Positions 10,601 to 20,480 are shown, counted from the stretch's first letter. The stretch: 64,000 nucleotides of DNA from Melampsora larici-populina 98AG31 (GCF_000204055.1 NW_006768852.1:127379-191378), one strand, 5' to 3'. Made by a program: numbers and translations. Notes: generated from the sequence alone by a model not told the origin.

Positions 10601-11622
10601 GTTTTGGGGAAGTAATGAACATAGGTAAAACGAAAGACGACGTGGTCAAACTTTTACCTGAACAAATCAAATCAGAAGAAAACAACGACACATTAATTAT
10701 CTTTACTGATGGTTCGGTCAAAGAAGAAGGAGGAGGTGCAGCAGCAGTCTCTAAGACGCTCAGCAGAATACAAGCAGTCGAATTTAATGATAACTTCTCA
10801 AATCATGAGATGGAACTGATGGGTATACTTCTGGCTTCAGAATTAGCTAACGACATCTTCTCTACACAGCGCCCGCCACCAAAGAATCTAGCCATCTTTA
10901 GTGACAATCAAGGTGCAATCCAACTTGTTCAAGACATTCCGAAACAGACTTCAGGACAACACTTGTTGATTAAAATCCGTACTCAACTAATGAGAATCCC
11001 TCCTTCAGCTGATATAAAATTCTATTGGACCCCAGGACACAAAGGTATTGAACTGAATGAACTGGCTGACGAACTAGCAGGTACGACCGCGGAAAAGCAA
11101 GAAATGCCGATGCAGCTCCCGACCAGTCTTGGTAGTCTTAAACGACGAACCAAATCAAATTTCAACATCAAACAATTCACTTTCATCCCAGGAAAGAACA
11201 CCTCCTTCATCACGAAACCAAAGTCGATTACAGAAGGTCTAGAGAACCTTGAAAAGGGCAACACAGCAGCCATATTTCAACTCAGGGCGGGATTTAGCCC
11301 CCTTAATGACCACTTATTCAAAAGAAACTTAACGGATTCCCCGCAATGTGACGTCTGCAAGATGAAAGAAAATACTCACCACTTTCTCCTTTATTGCAGG
11401 CGATACTCTAGAGCTCGTAAAACTTTTCGGTCAAGATTAAAAGAGGAAGGAATAAGAGTGAACTGGAACAACACCACTAAACTCTTAGACACGCCCAAAG
11501 TTTTCCCACTTCTATCAGAATTTATTTTAAAAACTAAAAGATTTGTACATTTTCACTCTTATTTACAGGATCAGGACCAAGGAGAACGGCCACGGAACAA
11601 AGAGCGACTTGCCACGAGATAG
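7678..11622 (+). CDS. LINE ORF2, endonuclease / reverse transcriptase / RNase H, 1314 aa
   Basis: The order is an exonuclease-endonuclease-phosphatase domain (about residues 40-270: LSLQEPWF, TTDSNLHH, SDHLP), then reverse transcriptase (about 480-760: AYRPIALLSCLGKILEK, DVKSAYPSV, GLPQGSPLS, and the active site GFIDDV in place of the usual F/YADD), then RNase H (about 1000-1135: FTDGS, EMELMG, FSDNQGA, WTPGHKG...ADELA). A CCHC-type finger (CDVCKMKENTHHFLLYC) lies near the C-terminus. The endonuclease nicks the target, the RT copies the element RNA there, and RNase H removes the template. Translation may start at the overlapping ATG or by frameshift from ORF1. Confidence 0.95.
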   Translation: MNHNTHQENPNSPPPEPPNTFIDDNSLDENYSDTPLNLEKISVLHFNCQKSPDITHEALTQTQYTILSLQEPWFNVHTRSFPNHRAWHSIMQYDYFPTSWEDRPRTCIYISKLIPTNQITVLPSGSDIILSVEIKDPENHRNKIRIISWYNPPSSMRGMAMLERWLRLHHDRRTPTIITTDSNLHHQLWNPPGYTRSDTLAKKLIHLCGNSGLSLTSPKGIPTRFSKGTKPTTIDLIWSSWNLKDKIMSCKVVENGPVSDHLPVATTLDLSFIPPITSHISVKVTDLKIPPFHDKILDSLSLLPPDYASSDDINQGVSTLTTIITDAANAQGKKVKTNLKKHKVWWDAETLNPILKTRNRARRWMSLTNLPEAHECYTNWQQYFKQQVLRAKFNHWKRFLASCSGNETFKAFKFTKPTSTGEVAPLLNPDGSTASEKSQQAKILFEGTSVAHIEADLSDIPPQVPTLNIPTTLHHPTLEARELRRIVEDLPNKKAQGGDTISNELLKLALPVIEDEICRLFNACFSLGHFPDGWRSAVTIIIRKTGKDDYSNPNAYRPIALLSCLGKILEKIITSRITFWAENFKVISPSHMGGRRQHSTDDALLILKSWIKEKWRTKKVGTALFLDVKSAYPSVHRERLWHILRTKRCPEYLLQLTQGFLTERTTNLRIQDFLSEKFDINNGLPQGSPLSVILYIIYNSELLGMNNPSPLSDDISIGFIDDVVHVVASKDFNTNILKLKQHADKSLAWALKHGAIFDKKKAQLMHFSTKRKPENPNFQFGDSLLKPKEEVKWLGLWLDPKLNFNSHLQHMKKNGELTLNQFRRLNKCYSGLSMKEIKKLIKSVLIPRILYGSIAWLTKKNESKANKILDTIQNKANQITLGAFKGTSNEMMRHDTYMPPLKWVATSRHHQFILKRLSAQDTHPTRQFIEFELKTKYKSHPGPIQDILSPQHLEPLIKEEVETIFPFPLAPWSKCFGEVMNIGKTKDDVVKLLPEQIKSEENNDTLIIFTDGSVKEEGGGAAAVSKTLSRIQAVEFNDNFSNHEMELMGILLASELANDIFSTQRPPPKNLAIFSDNQGAIQLVQDIPKQTSGQHLLIKIRTQLMRIPPSADIKFYWTPGHKGIELNELADELAGTTAEKQEMPMQLPTSLGSLKRRTKSNFNIKQFTFIPGKNTSFITKPKSITEGLENLEKGNTAAIFQLRAGFSPLNDHLFKRNLTDSPQCDVCKMKENTHHFLLYCRRYSRARKTFRSRLKEEGIRVNWNNTTKLLDTPKVFPLLSEFILKTKRFVHFHSYLQDQDQGERPRNKERLATR

Positions 11623-11650
11623 AAAGGATCTTAACAATCAAAAGAAGAAA

Positions 11651-12021
11651 AACCGCTGATAAGTACTCACGTAACTGGGTTCGATTGAAAAATATCAGAA
11701 ACAGCGTACTGTCAAACCTCGTTACGGAGTTCGTCGGGTAATAACCGGCGAGGCAGTCATCATCCCAACTATATCATCTCATAAACCGCTGATAAGTACT
11801 CACGTAACTGGGTTCGACTGAAAAATGTCAGAAACAGCGTACTGCCAAATCTCGTTACGGAGTTCGTCGGGTAATAACCGACGAGGCAGTTTTAACCATC
11901 ATTTTCCTCTCTTAAATCGCTGATAAGTACTCACGTAAATGGGTTTGATTGAAAAATATCAGAAACAGCGTACTGTCAAACCTCTTTACGGAGTTCGTCG
12001 GGTAATAACCGGCGAGGCAGT
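11651..12021 (+). repeat. Three 107-bp tandem repeats with a conserved stem-loop in the LINE 3' UTR
   Basis: Units at 11651-11757, 11784-11890 and 11915-12021 are each exactly 107 bp, separated by 24-26 bp of unrelated sequence. Each holds TCGTCGG-GTAATAA-CCGRCGA (11731-11751, 11864-11884, 11995-12015), a 7-bp stem with a 7-base loop. In the second unit the G of the G-U pair is an A, which keeps the pairing. Confidence 0.85.
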
Positions 12022-12316
12022 TTAACAAAAAGTTCAACATTGTTGTCTTTTTAAGGGAAATATTCCACCTAGTCTCCAGATACTTGGGACGTGCTTGCAC
12101 ACAGGTGTGAAATAAAATAAAACAAGAAACAATTTATTGCAAAATGACAGGGATAAAAAATCATAAACAAAAGAAAAGAGAAAGATTAAGGATTCTTGAT
12201 ATCGACTGGCAACGAAACTCTTTGATCCGACTAGATGGCCGAAATCTCCAAGGTGTACTGGTCCTTTTTCTATTTAACTTGTTTAGTTAGTGTATTATGC
12301 AATAAAGCCAATCGCA

Positions 12317-12364
<48 letters not shown>
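12022..12364 (+). other. LINE 3' UTR tail, AATAAA signal and poly(A)
   Basis: Non-coding, AT-rich. AATAAA stands at 12301-12306, 15 bases before a run of 44 A residues ending at the target duplication. This is the usual signature of target-primed reverse transcription of a polyadenylated transcript. Confidence 0.85.
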
Positions 12365-12366
<2 letters not shown>

Positions 12367-13098
12367 ATGCAAATCAATACCAGCCAATAAGTTATCCAAA
12401 TACTGGCAACTAATCAATGACGACAACAGCAAGACGTTACAACCCACATCAACTTCATCTTCTGCTGGTACTGTTGTCCCTCCTTCAGTAGCTCCTGCAG
12501 AAAAGATTTGTCTTGACTTTACAAAGAACAAGAACAACCTTCATCACTTCAGTGAAATCAGTCCCTTGTTAACAAAGCTCACCCACATGTTATTGGATTA
12601 GCATGTTTCTTACATGCATTCAACAATCTTGCAAAGGACATACTGAGTCACCCACTTATGGTACAAGCTGTCAATGGAAATAAAAAAATAGTTAATTACT
12701 TCAATTCATCCGCATTCTTCAGCGAACACTTAGCTTCTTGGAGGAAAGAAAATGGGGTAAAGCATGGTTTACAATCAGCCTGCATGACCCGATGGTTCAC
12801 CTTTGCAAAGGTGTGCCTCTCTGTTGATGAGCATGAACTTGGACTTCTGAAATGTGTTGAGATGGCTGAAGACCGAACAATCTCGACTCCGAGCATGCCA
12901 CCTGAAGTTCGGAACATCGTTCGTATGCGTGATCACTTTACTGCAAATAAAACTCTCGTAATGTTTCTCAAGCCTGTAGTCAATGCATTGGCTCGTCTAG
13001 AACGTGCCACAACCTCTCTTGGTGACATATGGAAGGAGATCTTAGGTGTCTACTTATCTATCAGCAAGATTGATGTGTCGGTCTGGCCCAACTACATA
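12365..13098 (+). pseudogene. hAT transposase, middle part, frameshifted
   Basis: The frame continuing from the zinc finger runs from 12365 to a TAG at 12599-12601. The following sequence reads in another frame from about 12589 (VIGLACFLHAFNNLAKD...) to 13098, so at least one frameshift is present. Hallmarks are CHAFNLLAKD-like, VNYFNSS, TRWFTFAKVCLSV and EHELG, typical of fungal hAT transposases. The region between the zinc finger and this part is shorter than in full-length relatives, so an internal deletion removing the first catalytic segment is likely. The frame is cut at 13098 by the TA-flanked insertion. Confidence 0.8.
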
Positions 13099-14654
13099 CT
13101 GTCGTTCCCAAAAAGCTTGCCACATCGACTATTTTTCAGTCGAGCTGGCGGTCCGTGCGCGCTGTCAGAAACAGACAAGAGAAGCGATCACGCAAGAGGA
13201 AAAGAACCTCCCTGTCACAAAATTCCATACTCGAGAGAGAGAGGGTCAGGGAACCCTCTTTTTGAACAAAATGGCAAATCTGTTTTGAAAGCTGGGCAGA
13301 GCCATCTTCCACCAGCACCATCCAAGAATTGCCCTCGACCGCTCAAAACATCCATAACTTTTTCAAAAACATCTTTAAACTTCAAATGATTTTCATCAAA
13401 AAAAACGAATCCTATAAACGGTAGATACATCATCGACAAGAATCCTCGTCACCGCCAAATTGTGGACCTTTGACTCCTTTGACTCAAAACTCGCTTTTCA
13501 AAACCTTTTTTTCCTTTTGTCTTTAGTTCATTACAACCAATCAATGAAATTATGATTGTCTCTTTTACTTAAGTCAGTCAAGATGCATAAACAGCATCAC
13601 TAACACTTCAAGCAAGTTTGTTTTGTACTTTACTACATACATAGACTGTTAAAATGAAATAAATGGGATTGATGTTTGTTTTCCACATTGTTTGATTGGT
13701 GCCGATTGAACCGATCAACCCCCAAATAAAAATTTGAAGCAATTGACTTGAATCAAATCAAGTGCTTCAATCAATTGGTGCTTTAACCTTTTTATCTACT
13801 CTGAAACATGATCATAAACCTTTGTCTCTCTTGCTGAGAGTTAATTTCTGCTTAGGTGTCCTTGATTCGGTCCAAAAAGTGATGCCGAATTGATCGCTAA
13901 ACCTTTCAGAAAACAAATTTGATGACCTCTCTGACTTTTTGAAAAGAGACTTGTCCATGTCTTGTGATTTCTTGAACACGAGACATGGACGTTGCTTGAA
14001 AAGAACTCAACCTTAGTTGGAAAGAACATCAACTAGCTCAGTTTGTTATCTGTTTGATTTGATTCACTTTATTGAAATTGAGATCTTGTTTGTTTCTTTT
14101 CTATCCATCACTTGTTACAACCGAGCTTTGAAAAAAATTAAGATATCAATCAAAGAAGCAAGTTGATGACCAAAAGAAGACTACAAATCACCGTGGCCAA
14201 TTGGTTGAAGATGAAAAAAAAAGAAGTGAGTTGATGACATCCGATTGGTTGAAGATGTACACAAATATTTGGAGAAAAAAGATATCAAAAAAGTGAGTTA
14301 TGGTCCTTTTCATTGTATCGGAGTTGACGGATAGTTCGTGTTCCGGTTGAAGCCCAGCTATGGCGGCAAATTCAGAAATTGATGGTTTGAAAAAGTTATG
14401 GATGTTTTGAGCGGTCGAGGGCAATTCTTGGATGGTGCTGGTGGAAGATGGCTCTGCCCAGCTTTCAAAACAGATTTGCCATTTTGTTCAAAAAGAGGGT
14501 TCCCTGACCCTCTCTCTCTCGAGTATGGAATTTTGTGACAGGGAGGTTCTTTTCCTCTTGCGTGATCGCTTCTCTTGTCTGTTTCTGACAGCGCGCACGG
14601 ACCGCCAGCTCGACTGAAAAATAGTCGATGTGGCAAGCTTTTTGGGAACGACAG
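13099..14654. mobile_element. Non-autonomous TA-flanked element with 269-bp inverted repeats
   Basis: Inverted repeats at 13099-13367 and 14386-14654 look nearly identical and start CTGTCGTTCCCAAAAAGC. The flanking dinucleotide TA (13097-13098 and 14655-14656) is the duplication; keeping one TA restores the hAT reading frame (...NYI|DFKKQ...). TA duplication points to the Tc1/mariner superfamily. The 1-kb interior (13368-14385) is AT-rich and I see no transposase, so movement would depend on an enzyme encoded elsewhere. Confidence 0.85.
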
Positions 14655-14656
14655 TA

Positions 14657-15509
14657 GATTTCAAAAAACAATCTCTCTCGTATGTTGATAAACGAGCCGA
14701 AGTATACAATGAACCAATTTACATCATAGCATTCTTTCTCAGTCCCGCTTATCGTCAAGTCGCTGTATCGGGAGAGTATCCAATCAAGGTTGTCAAGAAA
14801 ATGCTTGTCACATTAGCTCAACTCTGGGGATACTCAAAGGCAGACTGTATTAATTTGAAGGATCAAGCACAACTTTACCTCGATGGGACAGGTCTTTTTC
14901 CTAGTAAAAAGAATTGTCAGTTATTTTCATTTGCCTTTGGTCCTGCTTCTAGTGCAACTGATATGTTTCTTCTCAGATGAACGAGCGCTTGATTACTGGC
15001 TCAATCTACCCTCAACCCTCCAAACCACTCAACTCAAGACTTTTGCTATCAAAGTACTCGATCTCGTAGCCCATGCGGCAGGAGTCGAAAGCTTGTTTTC
15101 GGACATGGGGGCAACAAAGACCAAGAACCGATCACGACTAACCAAAACTCATCTAACTATGATCTCACAAGTCAGGCTCACATTATTAAATCACACTGAA
15201 CCCAATGAATCCAACACGGGCACCGAAATCGAAATTGTTGAAAACAGTCCGGAGGATTTCTCTGGAGGTTTTTCGGGACCTGATGAGCTCGAACAATTCG
15301 AGACTGGTATTTTTCTTCCTGAGGACGCACCCATCGATCCCTTTCTTTTACCAATGAATCCGGGTTTCGATGGGCTTATAAGCACCCTATTTGATTTCGA
15401 TATCTTTGACATCAATTCTGTTCATTCTGTCTCGCCTTTGAATGTCAATGCTTCTGTGGTAGATAGTTCTGGTGATCCATGGAACCCTGATGATATAGAC
15501 TACGACTAG
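14657..15509 (+). pseudogene. hAT transposase, C-terminal part with dimerisation domain
   Basis: The frame resumes at 14657 and runs to 14903. A 73-bp intron (14904-14976, GTAAAAAG...TTCTCAG) follows, then 14977-15509. The C-terminal dimerisation region is clear: ERALDYWLNLPSTLQ, then HAAGVESLFSDMGATKTKNR (about 15070-15135). The last ~130 residues form an acidic tail ending PWNPDDIDYD. This part is well preserved; the gene as a whole is not functional because of the insertions and the frameshift. Confidence 0.85.
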
Positions 15510-15637
15510 AACACTCTTTTAGACTTTACAATGATGAAATAACAAAGTACGATGGTCTTTTCGCCATTTTTCTCATTAAAACACGCGCCTAGGCGCGCCT
15601 ACAAAAATTTGAGTGCGCCCACAACCTGACACATGCC

Positions 15638-16438
15638 ATTTATGTAATTTTGTATTCCTCACATGTTTTCCTGAAAGCAAGATGATGAAGCACTAATACA
15701 TACAACTACTTGCACTGCTTCGATTTCTTCCCGAGACAGATTAATCCTGATTAATCTCATTCCTTGGTTTGCGTCCTTGAACCCTCAGGCTCAAGAATAC
15801 TAACCAAATGCGCACAAAACTTTATCCCCTCATCTTTCACCTTCAAAACGACTAGATACCGGGAAGCGAACAGCAACACTAATGATTTCGTTAAAAAATG
15901 CCTATTTTATCTCTTTCAATAGATAAAATGATATATTTTTTATATTCCAAACTTCAAAACAAAGTTGATCAAGATTTTTTAAAATCTATACCATCACAAA
16001 CAAAAACCCTTGATATTATAATACTTGATTACAAAGAAAAGTAAATAAAATAAAATCTTTGAGATTCTCAAAACAAATAAATTGAATAACAAACTCCAAC
16101 GAAAAAAATCATCTTTCGAAATTACAAATACATGGGTTAACAAATAAAAAAAGATGAGATACAAATCATGATAAATTGTTTTTCGAATAATAATAATAAT
16201 AATTGTAAGGGTCCATTAAAGAATACATCGCCCAAAGTGGTCCATTTTAATGATTAAAAGTTAAGAAGTAATTAAAAAATGATGATCAAAATGTATGAAA
16301 TGCGCTCGCTTGGATCTTTTTTATCTAAACCTTTACAAACCACAAAAAACTTCGATCAGCAAACAAAAATTCTGTAAAAGAGTAAAACCAAAACCAAGAA
16401 CTACAAAAACAACTCACCAAATCTGAATCCGACTTGAT
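15638..16438. other. AT-rich intergenic stretch, nothing recognised
   Basis: Between the hAT target duplication and the downstream gene. It has long A/T runs and a short (AAT)n track near 16189-16202. I find no ORF of note, no repeat shared with the rest of the window and no RNA gene. Confidence 0.6.
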
Positions 16439-17722
16439 TCACTTCACGATATTCTTGATCCAATCAGTAATACAAATCAATCGATGCACATCCAGATTCT
16501 CCATAAGTTTTCCATCAAGTTCTTCAAATCCAAACTCATCCTTTTCGATCCGCTCATCATCCTGAATCAAATCCATCACCTCATCATTCTCATCTACCAA
16601 ACTACCTTCTTGAGGAACCAATGAAGTACCCTTCCTATTCCGAATCTGAACCCCATCCAGTCGATTAAATTCCTCTAAAGCTTCAAAACTTAAATCCAAT
16701 CTTTTAGCCATCAAATCCGTGATCCCATCGACGGTCATCATTCTACTTCTAGAAGAATCTACATGATTAAACTCATAACCAAATCCATACATCAAAGCTT
16801 TTTGACTAAAATATGCACTTCTTCTTTCTTCTCCTTCTCTTACGTTTTCTTTTTCTAATGTAGAAAGTGTCGATCTTCTATGATGATTAGTAGTTGGTGG
16901 TGATTTTGGAAACCTTGGTGATAATAATGGACATAGTTTGGGTCGGATCGGTTTACTACTACTATCATTGTTGGGTTGGGTTTCAGAACTTTTTCTAGGT
17001 GTGATCAAATTGGAATCAAGAAAGCTTGAAGTGTCTATATAATCAAAATCACTAGTGATCGATTGATTAGTCGGATTCAAAACAATATTAGAATGAAGGT
17101 TTTGATGAGGATCAGTAAGAATAGTACTTGAACTGGATTTGATAGACTGAGCTTCATGAATCGAACTTAGAGTAATCGAACTAGACCCAGAATCACCACT
17201 GCCACTACCATTACTAATCGAATCAGCTTGTGAATCTAAACATAATTTTTCAAACGTCGAATCGATTGAAGGGTTCTGTAAAGGTTTATTAAGTTGAACT
17301 GAAAGCTCTTTAGAATTAGTATCTGATTTATTTAAAATTGAAATCAATCGATTATGAGCCGGTTTAAGTAAGACTGATTCAAAATAACCAATCATAGATC
17401 TATGATTCGAATGTGGTGAAGTTGAAGACCAACTTGAAGGTGAACATGGTTCGTATATCAATTCAGTGGGTGATCTGAATAATGAAAGGTTTTGATTAGA
17501 TTTCCATGAATTTAAATTCGGTTTAGGTAATGAAGTTAAATGTAAAGTTGATTGAGTTCTGGTAGGTGAAGTGCTTAAGGATGGTAAACTATCTGGGATC
17601 GAATCTTCTCTTTGGATTTGATGACATTCTTCTTGACTTCTTGATTCGATGATCATAGGATTGATTTCTTGAGTTTCTTGCAATTTCATTTCACTTTTGG
17701 GTATCACCAAATTCAATGACAT
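16439..17722 (-). CDS. Uncharacterised Ser/Asn-rich protein, 427 aa, likely host gene
   Basis: A single uninterrupted frame starting MSLNLVIPKSEMK and ending WIKNIVK. I do not recognise it. The first ~260 residues are low complexity, rich in Ser, Thr, Pro and Asn (for example SSWSSTSPHS and SGSGDSGSSS), which suggests disorder and phosphorylation sites. The last ~130 residues are more ordered and charged: YFSQKALMYGFGYEF, DGITDLMAKRLDLSFEALEEFNRLDGVQI, an acidic linker, and LDVHRLICITDWIKNIV. There is no signal peptide or membrane segment. It is flanked by transposons on both sides but has no transposon domain itself. A regulator or scaffold is possible; I assign no function. Confidence 0.7.
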   Translation of the reverse strand: MSLNLVIPKSEMKLQETQEINPMIIESRSQEECHQIQREDSIPDSLPSLSTSPTRTQSTLHLTSLPKPNLNSWKSNQNLSLFRSPTELIYEPCSPSSWSSTSPHSNHRSMIGYFESVLLKPAHNRLISILNKSDTNSKELSVQLNKPLQNPSIDSTFEKLCLDSQADSISNGSGSGDSGSSSITLSSIHEAQSIKSSSSTILTDPHQNLHSNIVLNPTNQSITSDFDYIDTSSFLDSNLITPRKSSETQPNNDSSSKPIRPKLCPLLSPRFPKSPPTTNHHRRSTLSTLEKENVREGEERRSAYFSQKALMYGFGYEFNHVDSSRSRMMTVDGITDLMAKRLDLSFEALEEFNRLDGVQIRNRKGTSLVPQEGSLVDENDEVMDLIQDDERIEKDEFGFEELDGKLMENLDVHRLICITDWIKNIVK

Positions 17723-18258
17723 TGTCCGTTTGATATTTTAAGAAGGTAAAGGTTTAAATAGACTTGGGCAATCTTGGATAACTTTTGTACTTGACAAGAT
17801 AGTACGATAAAGGTTCTTGGTAAATGAGATGAATGAATGAATTGATAATTGATGACCAGAGATGATGAATGGTCTTTATTTGAATCAAAAATGTTGAAGA
17901 TGGCAAAACGGAAAATGAAATGTGAAAAAAGAAAAAAAATAGGATAGAAGTTGAGTTTAGGAACTAACCGACAAGAAACATTCAAATCATTTGTTCCTTT
18001 GTACATACACAATATGATTTACAAACATTTTAATCTTGACCTGTCCCATTTAAGAGAGATCAACTCATGAGGTTCTTGAAAAATTAATATGTACTCTTCA
18101 GGTAGGTTTGAGCCCCAAAAGAATAGTGGAGGAACCTGATGTGTATAAAACAAAAACGGTTTTGAAGATTTGAAGATAGGAAGGCGAGCAACGATGTCCT
18201 ATCTATGCCTTCGGCACACCCATACACCCGCTGATGGGAGTTGGCAATTCATCTTTAT
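17723..18258. other. Upstream region of the 427-aa gene, no other gene
   Basis: AT-rich, presumably holding the promoter and 5' UTR of the minus-strand gene ending at 17722. The small minus-strand frame at 17713-18012 has no recognisable content and is not called. The Ngaro-like element starts at about 18259. Confidence 0.5.
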
Positions 18259-18360
18259 GGAATCAGCTGGAGGGCTGTGGGCAACGGTCACCTGATTTAC
18301 GCATGGCGGCCCGGGACCTGAATTGCATGGTTGGCCCGGGGTTGAGATGATCGGGAGCAC
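18259..18360 (-). repeat. Ngaro-like element, B2 repeat (3' end)
   Basis: This 102-bp copy reads identically, by eye, to 18849-18950. It is GC-rich compared with its surroundings and includes GGCGGCCCGGGACCTG and GGCCCGGGG. It marks the outer 3' end of the retrotransposon. Confidence 0.85.
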
Positions 18361-18514
18361 TGTGGGTGGCCGTGTCTGGCGCTGAGACATCCCACTGGGA
18401 TTCTCCCCGCTCCGTCGAGAGAAATGAGATAACTGCTTAAACAATGTTGCACCACTTGGAACTTTAACCCTCTGTCTGACAGGACGGGTGGTGGGCGGGA
18501 AATAAAAAAAAAAT

Positions 18515-18747
18515 AATTCAAAAGCTGAGAGACTAAAAGAAATTAACACGCTATAACTTGAGTAAAAATGAATAAGTGAAATATTTGTAAGGGTTATGAT
18601 GGTGTTCTTCTATTGAACTTTTGAATACAACTGGGTTGGGTACAATGGTTGGAGCAGAGGATGGAGCAGACGACTAGGCCTGGCACCTCGATGTTAGCAG
18701 AGGTTCGACATACTCCTTGGGGTGATCTGTCGAGGGGCCACTTTGCT
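18515..18747 (-). repeat. Ngaro-like element, A2 repeat
   Basis: A 233-bp direct copy of 53967-54199, the 5' end of the element. I see only two differences, both transitions. It lies between B1 and B2. Confidence 0.88.
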
Positions 18748-18848
18748 GCTCATCCTCTCAGATTGTATTTCTCTCGTGACACCTGTTGCTTATGTGACAC
18801 TTCCCTCCTAGCATATTCCACTTGGTTAACACCCTGTGCCAACTTCGA

Positions 18849-18950
18849 GGAATCAGCTGGAGGGCTGTGGGCAACGGTCACCTGATTTACGCATGGCGGC
18901 CCGGGACCTGAATTGCATGGTTGGCCCGGGGTTGAGATGATCGGGAGCAC
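18849..18950 (-). repeat. Ngaro-like element, B1 repeat
   Basis: A 102-bp direct copy of 18259-18360, following the tyrosine recombinase gene on the minus strand. 18361-18514 and 18748-18848, between the repeats, are non-coding. Confidence 0.85.
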
Positions 18951-19304
18951 ATCCACCCTCGTAATAATGGAGAGTTGTTGATGGGTAGAAGGTAAGAGCT
19001 TGATGTTTGGCTGTGCCGATGGATGTGCGACTCGTAAGCGTGTTCTACGCGCGTGATTGCTTTTCCCCTGTGGGTGCGAATCATTCCGCGTATGGAGTTG
19101 GCCTGTTGGACGTCGATTCTGTGCAAATGGGACGTTTCTAATGAGTGCCAGTCAGGGAGCTCGAGCTTCAGTGGCTGGGAGCTGACCTGTTTGGTAGACT
19201 ATTCTTTCCAACGACTGACTTTCTCGTCCGGAGGAGGGAGGTGTTGTCGTTTCTGCTTGCAGAAAGGGAAAGGTTAGCGTCGTACAGTGAAGTCTGAAGA
19301 CGAA

Positions 19305-20480
19305 TCACTTACGAGAGCCACTCGCGTAATTATCATACGCGAGCCTTCGAAACCACGAACTGTGACTTTCACGCAATGACTGTGTGAAGGAGAACCAGGT
19401 CAGGTTGAGCAAAGGGTTTTCTGGTAGAGCGCCGTGTTCATTACGCACGGGAGCTTTAGTTGGGAAGTGGATGTGTTCCCCCACGGTGAGTCCAGTTTGT
19501 GGCATGTGCTCGGTTGCTTTTCGCATGTTCAGGACGGGGTGGTTTCTGACGTAGAGGGCGTAGGATTCGCCTGACCACCTGCCTATCGCCTGGATGCTTT
19601 TCATGGGCATACCGGCTTGAGCGAGGGCCATTGCACCTCCTGCCCTGAGGGAGTGCCCGGTCCTGTTGCTGCCGAAGATTGAGGCTAATTGTTCCATGAA
19701 CCAGGCTCTGGTTGGTAGTTGGCCGTCTTCTTTGATGAGGAGGAGAAGTTTGCCTGGGAATCGTTTGTCACGCAGGTTGATGTAGCGGACCAAAGTTCTA
19801 ACGGGACAAAGATGGCAGTTTGCCCGCTGTACGATCGCTACCGGGGTGCCGACGAACTTTCTGTCGGCCTTGTGGTATGGTAAGGTGTAGGTGGCTGCTT
19901 CTCCGTTGAGAGCAATGAGGACGGAGGATCTTCGTATGGATTTTCGGGAGTTGCGAAAAGCGATGATGTCAGGCGTGACTAGCTCGCCCAATCAATGCAG
20001 CGCCGCAAACCCTAGGCCCAGAATTAGGTTGAACAGAAGATCGTCAAAGGTTTGGTTGAACCGGTTTGAAGCGATTTCGAGGTTGAGAAGTGTGAAAGGC
20101 GGTGCTTGCTTTGCGGGTGTTGAGAATTGTTTTTCACACCCGGTCAGCGAATTTTTGATTTTGTCACCGCTTCTGATGGTTGTGACTTCTGGGAATTTTT
20201 CTTTGTAGTGGCGGACGACTCCTGTTAGGTACGTTTTCATCGTGCCTGGCTTAACTTCTCTGCCGACTACCGAGACGAAATGCGCTAAGCTGATTTCTGA
20301 CGGAACGACATCTTGAATATTTTGGGATTTGCAGAAAGCGACAAATCGTCGAACCCCACAGGCGTATTTGGCTTGCGATGACGGCTCGAGGCAGTGGTTC
20401 TGGTCTGAAATGTTCATCGCTTCGCGTTCTGAGAAACTGTACTCTTGTGTCGCGAAAGCTTTGGCAGGCATGTTGTACAC
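19305..20480 (-). pseudogene. Tyrosine recombinase of the Ngaro-like element, one nonsense codon
   Basis: The minus-strand frame runs from 20480 (MYNMPAKAF) to 19305, about 391 codons, and is broken only by a TGA at 19994-19992. The N-terminal part (SSQAKYACGVRRFVAFCKS, PGTMKTYLTGVVRHYK) is a SAM-like core-binding domain. The catalytic part shows HSLRAGG (His and second Arg) and IGRWSGESYALYVRN (Trp/His position and candidate tyrosine). The nonsense codon lies in ALH[stop]LGEL, exactly where the first catalytic arginine of the R-x-x-E-L motif should be. A single CGA-to-TGA change would explain it. The enzyme would integrate the circular cDNA; this copy cannot make it. Confidence 0.85.

Larger units (their letters stand above)
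6373..12364 (+). mobile_element. Full-length Tad1-like LINE retrotransposon
   Basis: A non-LTR element with two overlapping ORFs, a structured 3' UTR, an AATAAA signal at 12301 and a 44-base A tail (12321-12364). The 12-bp target duplication GAATGCAAATCA lies at 6361-6372 and 12365-12376. Both ORFs are open and the 5' end precedes ORF1 by about 90 bp, so this copy looks complete and perhaps recently active. The ORF1/ORF2 plus RNase H layout fits the Tad1 clade of fungal LINEs. Confidence 0.93.
5964..15629 (+). mobile_element. hAT DNA transposon, broken, with two nested insertions
   Basis: The terminal inverted repeats are TCAGGTTGTGGGCGC at 5964-5978 and its complement at 15615-15629. The 8-bp target duplication CACATGCC lies at 5956-5963 and 15630-15637, the length expected for hAT. 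GC-rich GCGCGCC motifs sit just inside both ends. Nested within are a LINE (6373-12364) and a TA-flanked element (13099-14654). Without them the hAT copy is about 2.1 kb, and it encodes a damaged transposase. Confidence 0.92.

Noticed and set aside
14465..14758. ORFs within the 269-bp inverted repeats (and partners at 13046-13389)
   Set aside because: The same peptide appears at both ends because the arms are inverted copies; no domain is visible and the frames end in unrelated interior sequence.
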